From positions 1,488,001-1,552,000 of the forward strand of contig CP051143.1 in assembly GCA_001592805.2 (NCBI GenBank): DNA of 64,000 bases. The letters are read 5' to 3'. Each line of letters opens with the position of its first letter. The first letter of the stretch is position 1. Origin of the DNA: Peltaster fructicola. Taxonomy: Eukaryota; Ascomycota; Dothideomycetes. The position numbers were made by a program, and so were the translations under genes. Shown here piece after piece: positions 1 to 11,629 of this stretch. Under the pieces are notes generated by a model. That model searched no databases, was not told the origin of the DNA, and saw nothing but the letters and a program-made list of their open reading frames with translations.

Positions 1-486
1 TGTCGTATCAAGCTCAGCTTTCGTGGCGCTGGCAGCAGGTGTCTTGCCTGGTGAGGTCGCCATAGCGGGCTCCGGAATGTATATGTTCTTCAACATTGGC
101 GCCATTCTTGGCATCAGTTTGGGATCTGTGGTTTATCAGACGACGCTGGCTTCGGCACTGCCCAAAGCTCTGGATGGGGTTGCAGGCAAGGAGACCATTA
201 TACGGCGAGCACTTCAAGATGTGTCGTACGTACGCCAGACTGATGATGGCCTACGAGCATTGCTAGTGCCGTGTTTCGTGGCAGCGTTCCACAATGTGAA
301 CTGTAAGTGCGGAGTGTGTCTTTCGCACATCTACTGATGACTGCCACAGATATGGGATTGATACTTTCGGGATTATCAGTACTCTCGGCGATACTGAGTC
401 CAAGCAGCCGCCTGCTCGTTCCAAAGCAGTCAGACGACGAACAGCAGGAACCGCTGCCTCGACGTCAGTCAGTAGATACAATGTAG
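1..486 (+). CDS. MFS transporter, C-terminal part (cut by window edge)
   Basis: The frame is open from base 2, so the gene begins upstream of the window. The visible part carries a Gly-rich membrane helix (MYMFFNIGAILGISLG), a loop, and after an intron a last helix (MGLILSGLSVLSAIL) followed by a short acidic cytosolic tail ending at 484-486. The intron is 303-349 (gtaagt...ccacag, 47 bp) and joins a split Tyr codon. The pattern fits the 14-helix drug/basic-amino-acid branch of the major facilitator superfamily (vacuolar Vba-like or multidrug carriers), but the substrate cannot be inferred from this fragment. Confidence 0.75.
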
Positions 487-488
487 AT

Positions 489-2315
489 CTATGTATACCA
501 GCTCCAATGGCCCATCGGCTGCTGTTCGCTTCCTGCGTATGGGTCCCTGCTTGACCAAGTGTTCACCCGCTGAGGACCCTCGTGCTCAACAAGGTAGCCC
601 ATCTGACACGAATCGAAGGCAACCTTGGGCTGTCCGGCATAGAAGTCGTCGTAATCAGAGTCCAGAGCTTGTGCCAATGTCTTAACTTTGCCGTCCTTGT
701 GGAGCGTCTCCCAAGGAGCATGACAAGAACGTGCTTTGCAGGACTTAGCAACTAGGAGCAATGCATCGAGACGGGCAACTACATGCTTGAAAGATCGACC
801 AGCAAGGAAGTACGACTCCGCAGTGATTTCGGCTTCCTGGTCGAAGAAGTTGTTGACTTGGTATGGGTCGAGCTTGAAGGAGTCAGCTCACACTCAAGCA
901 CCTCAGTGAACACATACCTTGAGGTCATACAGCTCGTGATCTCCAGTGCACCATACGACATACAACAGATTATAAGCATTGCTGTTGATCCTCAGAGCTT
1001 TGTATGTGTTGTTGCGAGCAAATTTGGGGATTGGATCACCGAGACCAGGAGTACCAGTATCGTTACCTATTTTGCCATATCGACCCTCTGGTATGGCACG
1101 ACCCCAAAACTCTACGTTGACATGTTCGTGATGGTCCTTGGCATTGAGCTCCTCCTTAGTGAGTGGGATCGCCAGACCATCGAGGTCCAATCGCTCCTTA
1201 CCAGCGAGCTTCATCAGTGTTGGTGAAAGATCACTGTGAGAGCTGACCAGACCTGCAACGTGACCAACGGGCACCTTAGGACCGCGGACTGCGAGCGGGA
1301 TGTGGATATCAGTCTCAAAAGCACACTCCTTGCCAGGATGGAGTCGATGCTGTCCGATGTGATAGCCATTGTCAGTGGTGTAGAAGATGTAGGTGTTGTT
1401 CAGCACGCCATGCGCCTCGAGCTTCTGTACAAGAGTCTCAACCATCTCATCAACAGACTGCAGTGCTCGTAAACGTGATCGCTGGAATTCGTCGTTGTAC
1501 TCCACAACGGTGTCGTTCAGCCTTGGCAATGCCTTGACCCAGCCAACACCACTAGGCTTCTCCGGGTTGAAGTTGGCAGTTCGAGGGATCTTGTAGTCCT
1601 TGAAGAGATGAGCATGGCGAGGTGCATAGAATGCGGTGTCCATGACCGGAGGCGAAACGCTGAATTGGACATTGGAGTGTGGTGCTATGGGCGCAATGCC
1701 GAGGAAGAAAGGCTCCGGATGCAACACAGCCTCGTCGAGGAAGCCATACGCCTTCTCAGCGACCACATCAGGTGAATACTGACCCTTGTAGCTGACTGGT
1801 GGAGCACCATTGCGAGTCATATGTCCGTTGTAGTACTCATATGTGTATGGATCCAGCAAGAAGTCAGAACCGTTGAATCCGTTGACGGGAGGGTCATTGT
1901 AGGTCTCGACCGAGTGAGCATTGAAGAGCTTGCCAGTGTAGTAGGTGTTGTAGCCCTCCTGCTGCAGCCAGACGGGCAGCCAGTCGTCATTGAGACCTTC
2001 ACGCACGAAGACAGGATAGCCGCCGTATGGAGGGAAGAGATCCGTCACGTTAGTATTATGAGCCGCTCTACCAGTCCATAGGTTGACACGACTAGGACAG
2101 CAAATGGCGACAGTGCAGTAATGTCGGTCGAACAAAGTTCCCTCGTTAATGACATACTTGTGAAGCAGTGGCATGTAGTCCAATGAATTCATCTCGACAT
2201 CTTGATCGTCGGTCAGGATGAAGACAATGTTCGGCTGCTTCTTGCTGAGAGCTCCCGATGCTAAACTTGCTGTTGCGAATGCTGCTGTGAGCAGGTTTAT
2301 GATGCTTGGCATCAT
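489..2315 (-). CDS. Secreted sulfatase (arylsulfatase / GlcNAc-6-sulfatase-like)
   Basis: Two exons (2315-918 and 872-489; intron 873-917, 45 bp, phase 0) give 593 residues. A signal peptide (about 1-22) precedes the sulfatase fold. The metal-binding DDQ lies at about residue 36 and the C-x-P-S-R signature at 72-76, where Cys72 would be converted to formylglycine. The joined sequence continues through DHELYDLK into LDPYQVNNFFD, the usual C-terminal element of GlcNAc-6-sulfatase-type members, which supports the intron. The enzyme should hydrolyse sulfate esters outside the cell, releasing sulfate from aryl or sugar substrates. The upstream open frame reaches 2369 only through a TTG codon, so I chose the tandem ATG at 2315/2312, which also gives the better signal peptide. 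The substrate is uncertain. Confidence 0.88.
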
Positions 2316-3445
2316 TTTGCTTACTGTCAAGGTGAGACTGCCTTCGAAGATGCTTGCATGCTTGATCAAGGTCTACAGTAGATGCTGTAGAACCGTACCG
2401 GCGACATCGGAACGATAGTACAGACCGATTAGGTCACCGAATGTTGATGATTGAAGACGAATACCAGACATGAGATGTCGTGATCCAATTGTGGCTTGAA
2501 TCTACAGCCACACTGCGCCACACATCGTGTAGTACAAGCAAATACCTCCTTGTTTGAACGCGCCTTCAACACACTCTACATTTCGCTCATGCGTCATGCT
2601 TTCCGGTTTGGCTAAGGATGAGGCACCAAGGCGACCAGTATGATGTGAGCTCCCGCGAACACGACCGGCATGGCCTGGCTGTGCGAAGAGATTGTCCATA
2701 CATTCAACGTGTAGGACTTCTACCACAACCTCGTCGACCACATTCGCCGAACAGATCGCTTGCACGCGAGCAGCATGTCCATCAGCACTCACAGCCGTCA
2801 TTACAGAGGCGAATGTCGTCATGCACGGCCAGTCCAACGACTGCTTGCCATGTGCGCGGTGCATGCTTCTACTCTATATGCAACGTGATTGCGTATTCTA
2901 ACTACGCAGTAGCATCGGCATCGACACGGATAACTGGTTGCCACGTGTACCACATGCAGAGCACTGATACTGCAGGGCCCGATGATCTATTCGAAACGCC
3001 TCGATAAGAGATGGAGCTTATACCAATTTGAAGCATACGAATTCAAGCAGCATATGGCGTGATAGAAGCACTTCATTGTCCCACTTCGATTGTGTGGATC
3101 GCTCGCACACAAGCGACGACGGTAGAGCGCATTGGCTTCCTCTACCCATGTTCATCTGTACCACTTGCATCACTTGGCATTGGTTCATTGTAGCAACCTC
3201 CACCTTCACCTTCCTCAAGCGGCTGGCCGGAATGCCCTTTGGATGGCGAATACTCACTTACGAAGCTACCTCGAACCCTAATTGCGAGCATGTCCTCTCA
3301 CTTTGCGTTCGGTATCCGTGCCGTAGAGCAATGACACAATCTCAACGCCCCTATGAAGGACGGAAGAATGGGTAAAGTTCATTTTCATAAAGATCGAGAC
3401 GCCTTCCAGCATGGCACTTTCGATTCGCAGGCATCCTCCAGCACA
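2316..3445. other. Intergenic region, divergent promoters
   Basis: About 1.1 kb between the sulfatase and the permease. It should hold both promoters. Short open frames (for example 2618-3007) show no domain, no biased composition and no splice-supported extension, so I see no gene here. Confidence 0.5.
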
Positions 3446-5223
3446 ATGGCAGACAACAAGACCATCACTGTGAGTCCGACGGTCTCTGAGCTCGATCAAA
3501 AGGAGTCATCCTTTCCTTGTTCTAGCGACACTGAGGGTTCGATCAACTCAACTTCGACCAATCCATTCGATGACCCGAAGGTAGCGCAGCATTATAGAGA
3601 CCTCTACGACAAAGCTGGTTACGAATGTCGCCATGTCTTTGATCCGGACGTCGAATGGACAGCTGCAGAGGAGCGGAAGATCGTTCGCAAGATCGACTGG
3701 CATGTTGCAACCTGGGCATGTATCATGTTCTTTGCTCTGAATGTGGACCGCAAGAATCTCACTCAAGCCGTGTCTGACAACATGCTTAACGATCTCAATA
3801 TGACCACTGCCGACTACAATATTGGTAAGTGTGCTGCTCAGCGTATCTGCAGATCTGACCATCATAGGAAATACACTTTTCCTGGTCTCATTTCTCATCG
3901 CCGAACTTCCCTCACAGCTCATCTCGAAGAAGCTGGGACCAGACAGATGGATTCCGACACAGATGGTCCTCTGGTCGATCGTGGCTCTTTCACAGTTCTG
4001 GCTTACTGGTCGGGCTAGCCACTTTACTTGTCGCATACTGCTGGGCATCCTGGAGGGAGGCTTTATCCCAGATCTTGTACTGTGGCTGTCCTACTTCTAC
4101 ACTTCAGGCGAGATGTCGATCAGACTCAGCTTCTTCTGGGTAACGCTTGATGCCACGGTCGTTATCAACTCCTTCATGGCATATGGACTGCTGAGCATGC
4201 GTGGTGTGGCCGGTGTTGCTGGTTGGCGCTGGCTCTTCCTCATTGAGGGTTTGCTCACTCTCGTCATCGGCATCGCATCCTTCTTCCTCATGCCTGCCTC
4301 TGCAGTGCAGACGAAGACCTGGTTCAGACCACACGGATGGTTCACGGATCGCGAGGAGAGCATTGTCGTCAACCGAGTGCTTCGGGACGATCCTACCAAA
4401 GGCGATATGCACAATCGTACTGGTATCACGCCTAGCGGTCTGTGGGAGGCGATGAAGGACTATGATATGTGGCCGGCAAGTAGCACGAGATCGACGGAAC
4501 AATAGCTAACAGCGAACAGCTCTATGCCATCGGCCTTGTTGCATACCAGCCACAGAGTCCACCGGGAACCTATTTGACACTCAGTCTTCGCAATCTGGGC
4601 TTCGGCACGGTTGGTCTCATACCCGAAGTGGTGACCACTTCATTGACGCTTCACAGCTCACAACCAATCTTCTTTCGATCCCTAGCGAGTTTGCAGCGAT
4701 CTTCACTCTCCTCGCACTCACGTGGTTCAGCGAGAAAGTCAACGAGCGGAGTCTTGTCGCTGCACTGCAGAATGTCTGGTTGCTCCCTTGCCTGATTGCA
4801 CTTCGAGTTTGGCCGGGGTCTCAAGTCGACTCCTGGGGCACCTTCGGCTTGATAACAACATTGTTGAGCTACCCCTACTGCCACGCTATCGTTGTCAGCT
4901 GGGTGTCTCGTAATTCCGCATCAGTACGAACACGATCGGTATCTGCAGCACTCTACAACATGACTGTACAGCTAGGCAACATCATATCGGCCAACATATA
5001 CCAGCCTTACGATGCGCCCTTATACCAGCGTGGCAATAATGCTTTGATCGCATTGGACATCTTAGCCATCGTGCTGTTCGTCGTTGCGAAGCTCTACTAT
5101 ATTCGACGAAACAAGCTGTTGGAGCAGAAATGGGCCGCTATGAGTGACCAAGAGAAGGCGGTCTACATTGAGAGTACGACTGACGAGGGTAATAAGCGCC
5201 TGGACTTTCGGTTTAAGCATTGA
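3446..5223 (+). CDS. MFS anion:cation symporter, Dal5/TNA1 (allantoate/nicotinate permease) type
   Basis: Four exons: 3446-3824, 3868-4475, 4520-4609 and 4657-5223, separated by introns 3825-3867 (43 bp), 4476-4519 (44 bp) and 4610-4656 (47 bp). The second intron is GC-AG (gcaagt donor, gctaac branch point). It restores the family sequence DYDMWP-LYAIGL. The third restores LGFGT-LTTNLLSIPSEF. The long acidic N-terminus ending in a KIDWHVATWACIMFF first helix, the NLTQAVSDNM loop, GWRWLFLIEG and the C-terminal helix before the RRNKLLEQKW tail are typical of the Dal5 family, which imports small carboxylates such as allantoate, nicotinate, biotin precursors or dipeptides at the plasma membrane. 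The ATG at 3446 has a good context (cacaATGGC); an in-frame ATG at 3365 lies upstream. The actual substrate is unknown. Confidence 0.9.
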
Positions 5224-6307
5224 GTGGATTGCGACATTGAGTCACAATCTAACAATCTACTCACATACCAGGCTGTCTTCTAGCGGTGGGTATCAGACAT
5301 GCAGCCACCTATTCTACATCATACCACGCACCTAGTTGCTCAATTGATGAGTACGTTATCCCAGGTTCTTCCTGTAGCTATACTGCAGACTTCCAAGATC
5401 TGAGCCAGACATTCGTCTCTCCGAACGGGAGCGGTATGGCTCAAGGCTTCGAGTTATCTTACCAGCTCCGTATCTCCCACGCACTGGTCCAGTACAGCAA
5501 AATAACGAGTAATGATGGAACGATATGGAGAGACCGCCGTTTGTCGCAACGCGTGTGTAATCTACGGCGCGCCACACGGTACGACGGGGCGTGCGGAATA
5601 GCGGACTAGTGCGACTCCTTTCGACAATAGACGCCCGAAGCTTATTAACTACACTGGTAGTAAGGTTGACACGGGATCTCGAAAAAGCACAACATCGCAA
5701 TAATCCTACTGTTTCCACGGACATCTGTCCCTCACTAACGCTCTTGACTTACTGGATGCTGATCACTTGCTCTTCAAAAAGGTAAATAACTCGAAACTTT
5801 GCTGATTGCATGTTGATCCTGCCTCTTATTGAGAGACTTGCAAGGTGCAAGGTGCATATTCTGAACTTACTCAGGATCTCGAGCTTTCTCGCTCTAAGCG
5901 CCGAGTAGAATCGATCAAGCGCTTGCGCACGATGTATCGAAGCCCTCGTGCAGCTTTGATTCGGTTTCAGCTCCGAGCGACTTATGCATGGCGTTATCCT
6001 TGGAACATCTGCGGCATGCACAACAGATGGCCAATAAGCCCAAGGTCTGCATCCTTTGGCCGAAGAAGATCATGCTCGAGTGAGGCGCGCCGGCAGGACT
6101 GCGGCCAACATCGGCCACTATGACTTCCATGCAGGTATACTGAGCAAAACCATGCGTGTTCAACCTCGTCACAACTGAAAAGCAAATCCTAGGTCTGGCT
6201 CATGAACCAGGCCGCGAAAAGGGAGCCTGTCTCAACTGGTAGTGAGTGTATCATGCACACAATGACCACTACGTGACTACCGAACGATCTGCCCAGGGCG
6301 CGACACA
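5224..6307. other. Intergenic region
   Basis: About 1.1 kb between two genes read in the same direction. It should contain the 3' end of the permease transcript and the promoter of the next gene. The short frames on both strands carry no recognisable domain. I see no tRNA-like B box and no repeat. Confidence 0.5.
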
Positions 6308-8793
6308 ATGGCTCAAAGTTCGTCTGATCACCTGGACCCGAACTCACAGCCAGGTCAAAGTCACAACTCCTTCGAAATGCAGGCCAACGCATTTCCGTTC
6401 GCCAGCCTGCCGACCAGACCGCAGCCAGTGCGCAGCAGCTCGTCCGGCATCAACTCGACCACTCTTCTACTTACGGAAGATGATTCTGACACTTCGTCGC
6501 AGCAACAAGCGAAGCCAGAGTCAAGATCAAAGCGATCCTACTTTCGTTACTTCTGCACTACCTTCCGACTGCTTATAATCTACAGTATCCTGGCAAAAGT
6601 GGGTGGTTGGGATATACCTGAGGATGAAAAGGCCGCCTTCTACAAGTCAAGACGACTTGCGTTCGTCAAGAGCTTGATACACTGGCTGCCGGTCTCGGTC
6701 GCTGTGACACTTGTGTTTCTGAACATATGGCAATACTACATTGGCGGCGAGCTTGCTGGTCCCGAGGGACAGGTCGGTATCTGAGCATATCTGGATACAT
6801 GATGCTGATAGGTCCTAGGATGCGCAGAAACTTGCAGCTCTACAGTTCGCCGCGAAGCTGCATGAACTTCTCATGCTAGCTTCCCTCAGCACCATTGTAT
6901 TCGCATACATACGTTACCAGATGGCGTTCGGCGATGGCGTCACAATCGGCATGGTGTTTGCAGGACAACAATTCCAAAGCATTTCCAACCTCTGGTCGAT
7001 CGAGTTCTGGTCGGCGGTCTATAATGCGAGAAATCATGCGTCTGGAGTGCGACGACAGAGATGGTTCCTGGTCACTCTCATCACATGTGCCACACTGCTC
7101 GGCGTATCTGTTGGACCCTCGAGTGCCAATCTGATGCGCCCCAGACTCGATTGGTGGCCTTCTGGTGGCAGTACCTTTTACCTAAATGTCTCTCAGGATG
7201 CCCTATATTCACGAACCCTGGACGCATACGATGTGCCACAGCACTGCTCGACAGCATCCCAAGATGCTTATTGCCCCTCGTCTGGGTTCGAGGCCATCGC
7301 GGATCAGTTGTTGCCATTTTGGCTACGAGCTACACCACTACAGTCTCTACCAGAATCAATCCGAGTCAGCGATCCCCTCGCGGTACGAGAAATGAGAGTA
7401 TTCTACAGGTCGAGGAACGACGGCGCAGGGATCATTTGGTCCAATCCCTGGACCCATGCGTATGTTGGCCTAGCTGCCGTCGCGGACGGCGTCGCCGAGA
7501 TCACTCGTCTCTGGGCCTATGCGGCTCGCAATGCTGCTAAGGGCAAACGATTTGAGTATCGCCTCGATGCTTCCTTCAGTGTGGACTCTTACCAGCCTGT
7601 TGTCATGACCTACTGTATGCCCTGGTCGGCTTACGGTCTCAATCGAAGTGGTTCAAACTTCACCTTGTATTTTCCGATGCCGTTCAGTGGTGTCGGCCTG
7701 GGTAGCTCAGGTGAAACTCTTCAGGAAAGCATGAGTTATTATAACGACTACGTAGTGGACACATTGCCAGCAATCAGCTCATGGTTGCGAGGAGCAGTCT
7801 TTGATGGAACAGCAGCTGCCATCAATTGGATCAACGACACTACGATACTGAACAGAACAGGCTCTTCGCTTTTAGCGGTGGTAGCACTTCCAGCAGTTGT
7901 TGCCGGCACTCCACAGTATCTGTGCTGTAACATCAACATGTCTAGAAGTGCAGTCACACTCGTTGGGACTCGTAATGAACCCAAAGTCGTCCGATCTGTG
8001 GAGAGGGGTGGTGCAACGTTGGACATCTTCCCGACAACAGCGTGGGCAGCGTTGACGAACCCATACCTCCCATCACTTGGGATGGACGCTTTTGCATACT
8101 TGGCGGCTGCTGGCGGAGTTTCGAACGCCACTGCTCCAAGGACTTCACCGCTCGATCGAGTATATGCCATCGAATCGATCATCGCTTCCATGCTTGCGAA
8201 TGGTCTCGCGCGGATGCCGTACAGGGCTTCGTTGGTGGGTAACCTGAAGGGATTAAAGGATCCATCTAATGAATGGTCTGGTGGTGCGTGGGCCGATGAG
8301 CTCATGCCCGAAGGCGAGCTCGGGTATGGTGGTAATGCATACGAGTTGCCTTCTGATCTGACAAGTCCTACCACCACACTTACTGTACAGGCGCGGTAAG
8401 TCCAGCTCCGAGAAGCCAGCAATGGCTCAGAACGTCGATCGCAGCTGATCATCGTCCAGTGCCAATGGCTATGCTTACAGTACCGAAGGCGCCACGCAAA
8501 AGGCAGCGCTTGTTGTTCTGTGTCTGTACTGTGTTATGGCAGTTGTACACACACTGTACAACTTATACACAGGCTTGTCTTCGAGCACCTGGGACACTGA
8601 ACCAGAGTTGACTGCATTAGCCGTCAATTCTGAACGGTCTGTCGCAATGCACAACACTGGTGCAGGAATACATTCCATAAAGACGATGGAGCAGGTTGTG
8701 AAAGTGCGAACCAAAGACGATCGACTCGAGCTTGTGTTCCACGACACTATACCAGGCGGAAAAACAGTCGAGCCAGGTCATGTTTATCACTGA
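6308..8793 (+). CDS. Conserved-looking multi-pass membrane protein of unknown function
   Basis: Three exons (6308-6772, 6819-8395, 8460-8793; introns 46 and 64 bp) encode 791 residues. The cytosolic N-terminus is Ser/Gln-rich (about 1-90). It is followed by helices near LIHWLPVSVAVTLVFLNIW, ELLMLASLSTIVFAYI and WFLVTLITCATLLGVSVG. A large, probably extracytosolic middle region has several N-x-S/T sites and Cys residues. Exon 3 supplies a last helix (KAALVVLCLYCVMAVVHTLY) and a polar tail. The first-exon junction (EGPEGQ-DAQKLAALQ) and the last one (VQAR-ANGYAYS) both keep frame. I recall this general layout (a motif like GDGV..GMVFAGQQF..ISNLWS.EFW) from unnamed proteins of other Pezizomycotina, but I know of no function. 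An antisense open frame at 7748-8452 is a shadow. Confidence 0.78.
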
Positions 8794-8883
8794 CATAGTG
8801 TCGCTGATAGGATCTCGAAGCACTATTCTGTATAACAACGCTAAAGTTACAGTGTACAAGATGGCATCAAGTAACTGCCTCGG

Positions 8884-10050
8884 TCAGCGTTTAGCAGGAG
8901 CCGCGGAGGACTGCCAGTCTTCGAAACCAGCATCTAGGCCATCTCTGTCGAGCATGTATCTAAATCTTCGGTTTCTTGCATACTCCTCTAGGATGTATGT
9001 AGGTATGTCCGTGTTGTTGTCAATCCTGTCATATGTCTGACCGTCCCTGTCGAATAGATCTAGGCCATGCCGTACGCGGTCGACCATAGTGCTCAACTCT
9101 CGATTGGCTGCAGTGTTCCATGACTGATGAGAGAAGCTATGCATCTTGGTACGCATCTCTGCAATGGTCGCAAAACAACTGGAGCAGTGCCAGCCGGCAT
9201 TCCATAGTGTGGCGCGGTCCCACCAACGCCGAAATGCGGCAAACAAGAGCCAGCCATCGTCCAGTAACCCTTGTCTCAAGGCATTCGGCGATAAAGTCTT
9301 TTTGACACCCTTGTAGAGTGTTGCATCAGGGTGTGTCCATTGTGGTCCGTGATGACGCCACTGGAAAGAATAATAGAACATGTCTGTCCGCATGATCAGA
9401 CGAGCTGGGATGTGGCAATACCGCAAGATAAGCATCGCTCCTGGTCTGACAATTTCGTCCATATCGCTCACCAGCAATACATCTCCGATCTGTGCTTCTT
9501 GAGTCGTACCAATGAGCCCAGGGAAGACTTCATAAAGCATGGAGTCGCGAAACCAGTCCTCATGATCCCAAATGCGGTCGCTGACAATAGGATCGTGCAC
9601 AATGCGATGTATGATCTTATGATGGAACTGGCTGAAGCGACTCCAGTTCTCCTTGAGATAGAGAGGCTTCGATTGACTGGTGAAGGTTGTCGGCGCCTCC
9701 ACGATGACAAAGTAGTCGACATATGGTGACAATGTTTGAAGCCGAATCTCTAACCAATCTAGCTCGGTACTCATGAGGACCAAGTCGTATACCTTCCTTC
9801 TTCCCTTCTTGTGGTCGCGATAGGCTGCAAAATTGCTTGCTCTACAAGCAGCTTGAGCCTCTTGAGGTGAGAGCAGGACATGATCGCCTGCCTCGAAAGT
9901 CGGCGTATGGTGCAAGAGGTTGTCAGGTATGTGGTGATCTTTGTGTAGTTCATGCGCGGTGATTGTCCATACTGTGTAAAGCAGTGTTATCAAGCTTGCA
10001 ATGAGTATGATCTGCTGCCTGCGACGAGTTCGTAAAGGTGCTCGCGCCAT
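8884..10050 (-). CDS. Glycosyltransferase family 17 (beta-1,4-GlcNAc-transferase-like), type II membrane protein
   Basis: Single exon, 388 residues. A short basic N-terminus is followed by one signal-anchor helix (QIILIASLITLLYTVW), a stem, and a catalytic domain beginning KVYDLVLMSTELDWLEIRL. YVDYFVIVEAPTTFTS and LLVSDMDEIVRPGA are the conserved GT17 blocks; the DMD triad is the likely metal/nucleotide-sugar site. In animals this family adds the bisecting GlcNAc to N-glycans (MGAT3). Fungal members are common but their acceptor is not established, so only a Golgi GlcNAc-transferase-like role is inferred. The ATG at 10050 is the first in frame; the frame upstream opens only at TTG. Confidence 0.88.
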   Translation of the reverse strand: MARAPLRTRRRQQIILIASLITLLYTVWTITAHELHKDHHIPDNLLHHTPTFEAGDHVLLSPQEAQAACRASNFAAYRDHKKGRRKVYDLVLMSTELDWLEIRLQTLSPYVDYFVIVEAPTTFTSQSKPLYLKENWSRFSQFHHKIIHRIVHDPIVSDRIWDHEDWFRDSMLYEVFPGLIGTTQEAQIGDVLLVSDMDEIVRPGAMLILRYCHIPARLIMRTDMFYYSFQWRHHGPQWTHPDATLYKGVKKTLSPNALRQGLLDDGWLLFAAFRRWWDRATLWNAGWHCSSCFATIAEMRTKMHSFSHQSWNTAANRELSTMVDRVRHGLDLFDRDGQTYDRIDNNTDIPTYILEEYARNRRFRYMLDRDGLDAGFEDWQSSAAPAKR

Positions 10051-10342
10051 GGTCAAGGATGTTCTGGGCGACTATGTGTATAAGCGAAGATCCACCTAGT
10101 TAACGTGAGGTCAGTTCTAGGGACGCCCCGCTGGCCGTCAATAGCGCCAACACCCACGCATAGTTACCATGATCTCATGCCTCAAGTTCAGAAAGCTCTG
10201 CAAACCTCTTACGATCCTCCTCTTGTCATTCACACTGGCGTCCAGTCTCTTGGGCAACTTTGCTTTGACCGTTCTCGTACGCCTCCGACACTTCACCTCA
10301 CACTTCCAACCTCACTTGAGTAGCTTGCGAACACAGCACAGT

Positions 10343-11416
10343 ATGGCCAGCCAAGACTACGCCAATGAGCTCAATATTGCTCTGCTTGCAGTACAAAGAG
10401 CTTCGATCCTGACGAAATCGGTTTTTCACTCACACGCCAAGGGCACTTTAAACAAAAGCGATGCCTCACCAGTGACTATCGGCGACTTCGGCGCACAAGC
10501 ATTGATCATTGCTGCATTACAACATAACTTTCCTAAGGACGAGATTGTGGCTGAGGAAGAGGCTAAGGATCTTCGAGAGAACTCACAACTCAGAGACACA
10601 GTATGGGATCTTGTAAAGAACACCAGCTTGTCAGATACTACATCAGAGAAAGAGCTTGGAGGCTCGTTGTCGTCCGCAGACACAATGCTTGACATCATCG
10701 ACAAGGGAGATAGCAAAGGTGGAAGCAGTGGAAGGATATGGACGATCGATCCAATAGACGGTACTAAAGGCTTTTTACGTGGAGGACAATATGCTGTGTG
10801 TCTCGCCCTCATGGTCGACGGAGATGTGAAGGTAGGTGTGCTTGGTTGCCCGAACCTGCCAGTCTCAGATTCGGAGCCGTTAAAAGAAGGTATTGGAGCA
10901 GACCAGACAGACGAGGAAGGTAAAGGAGTGTTGTTCTCCGCTGTGCAAGGACAAGGCGCCAACAGCAGACCTCTATGCAAGGGTACACTTGCCGAAGCGA
11001 AGCCAATTCACATCAAAACACTCAACAACGTCAACGAGGCCACGTTTTGCGAGAGTGTAGAAGCAGGACACAGCAGTCAGGGTGATGCTGCAGAAATCGC
11101 AAAGAAGCTTGGCATCACGAAACCTTCCGTGAGGATGGACAGCCAAGCGAAGTACGGCAGTCTTGCAAGAGGTGCTGGTGATCTGTATCTGCGCCTGCCA
11201 GTCAAGAAAGACTATGTCGAGAAGATCTGGGATCATGCAGCTGGTGACCTCATTGTGCGAGAGTCTGGCGGCGAGGTCACTGATGTCCAAGGCAACAGAC
11301 TCGATTTCAGCACAGGGCGAACACTAGCAAAGAACAAGGGTGTTATTGCTGCGCCCCGGAATGTGCATGCCCAGGTAATTGATGTGGTCAAGAGTGTGTT
11401 GGCAGCGAAGCAATGA
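10343..11416 (+). CDS. MET22: 3'(2'),5'-bisphosphate nucleotidase
   Basis: This gene, also known as HAL2, encodes an enzyme that removes the 3' phosphate from adenosine 3',5'-bisphosphate, a by-product of sulfate assimilation, and PAPS-related nucleotides. It is the classical Li+/Na+-sensitive phosphatase. Visible signatures are the metal site VAEEEA (about residue 71), DPIDGTKGF (about 135) and the C-terminal WDHAAGDLIVRESGGEVTD (about 295). Starting at 10343 (MASQDYANELN) gives 357 residues, matching yeast Hal2. The frame is also open to an ATG at 10169, which would add 58 residues with a hydrophobic stretch (LTILLLSFTLASSLLG); a longer, organelle-directed form is possible but I prefer the short one. 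Confidence 0.93.
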   Translation: MASQDYANELNIALLAVQRASILTKSVFHSHAKGTLNKSDASPVTIGDFGAQALIIAALQHNFPKDEIVAEEEAKDLRENSQLRDTVWDLVKNTSLSDTTSEKELGGSLSSADTMLDIIDKGDSKGGSSGRIWTIDPIDGTKGFLRGGQYAVCLALMVDGDVKVGVLGCPNLPVSDSEPLKEGIGADQTDEEGKGVLFSAVQGQGANSRPLCKGTLAEAKPIHIKTLNNVNEATFCESVEAGHSSQGDAAEIAKKLGITKPSVRMDSQAKYGSLARGAGDLYLRLPVKKDYVEKIWDHAAGDLIVRESGGEVTDVQGNRLDFSTGRTLAKNKGVIAAPRNVHAQVIDVVKSVLAAKQ

Positions 11417-11629
11417 TTGTATGCAAGATGACGATGCACCGTGCAGGCTGGCGTCGACCGACAGTATTGAAAGTCACCAGGAACAAGGCGAGTGAAACGT
11501 CACCTGGCGGACACATGTACTATGTCATCCTGGCCAGAGATACCAGAGAGTCCCCCGAACAGATTACTGCTCTTCGTGAAGCACAGGTACTCGATGTCCT
11601 CATACGTCAGGGCCTCTTCGAGATGTGAC

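Noticed and set aside
2618-3007. Plus-strand ORF upstream of the permease
   Set aside because: No domain, Cys/His-rich random look, no splice extension.
7748-8452. Minus-strand ORF of 234 codons
   Set aside because: Antisense shadow of the membrane-protein gene, with no domain.
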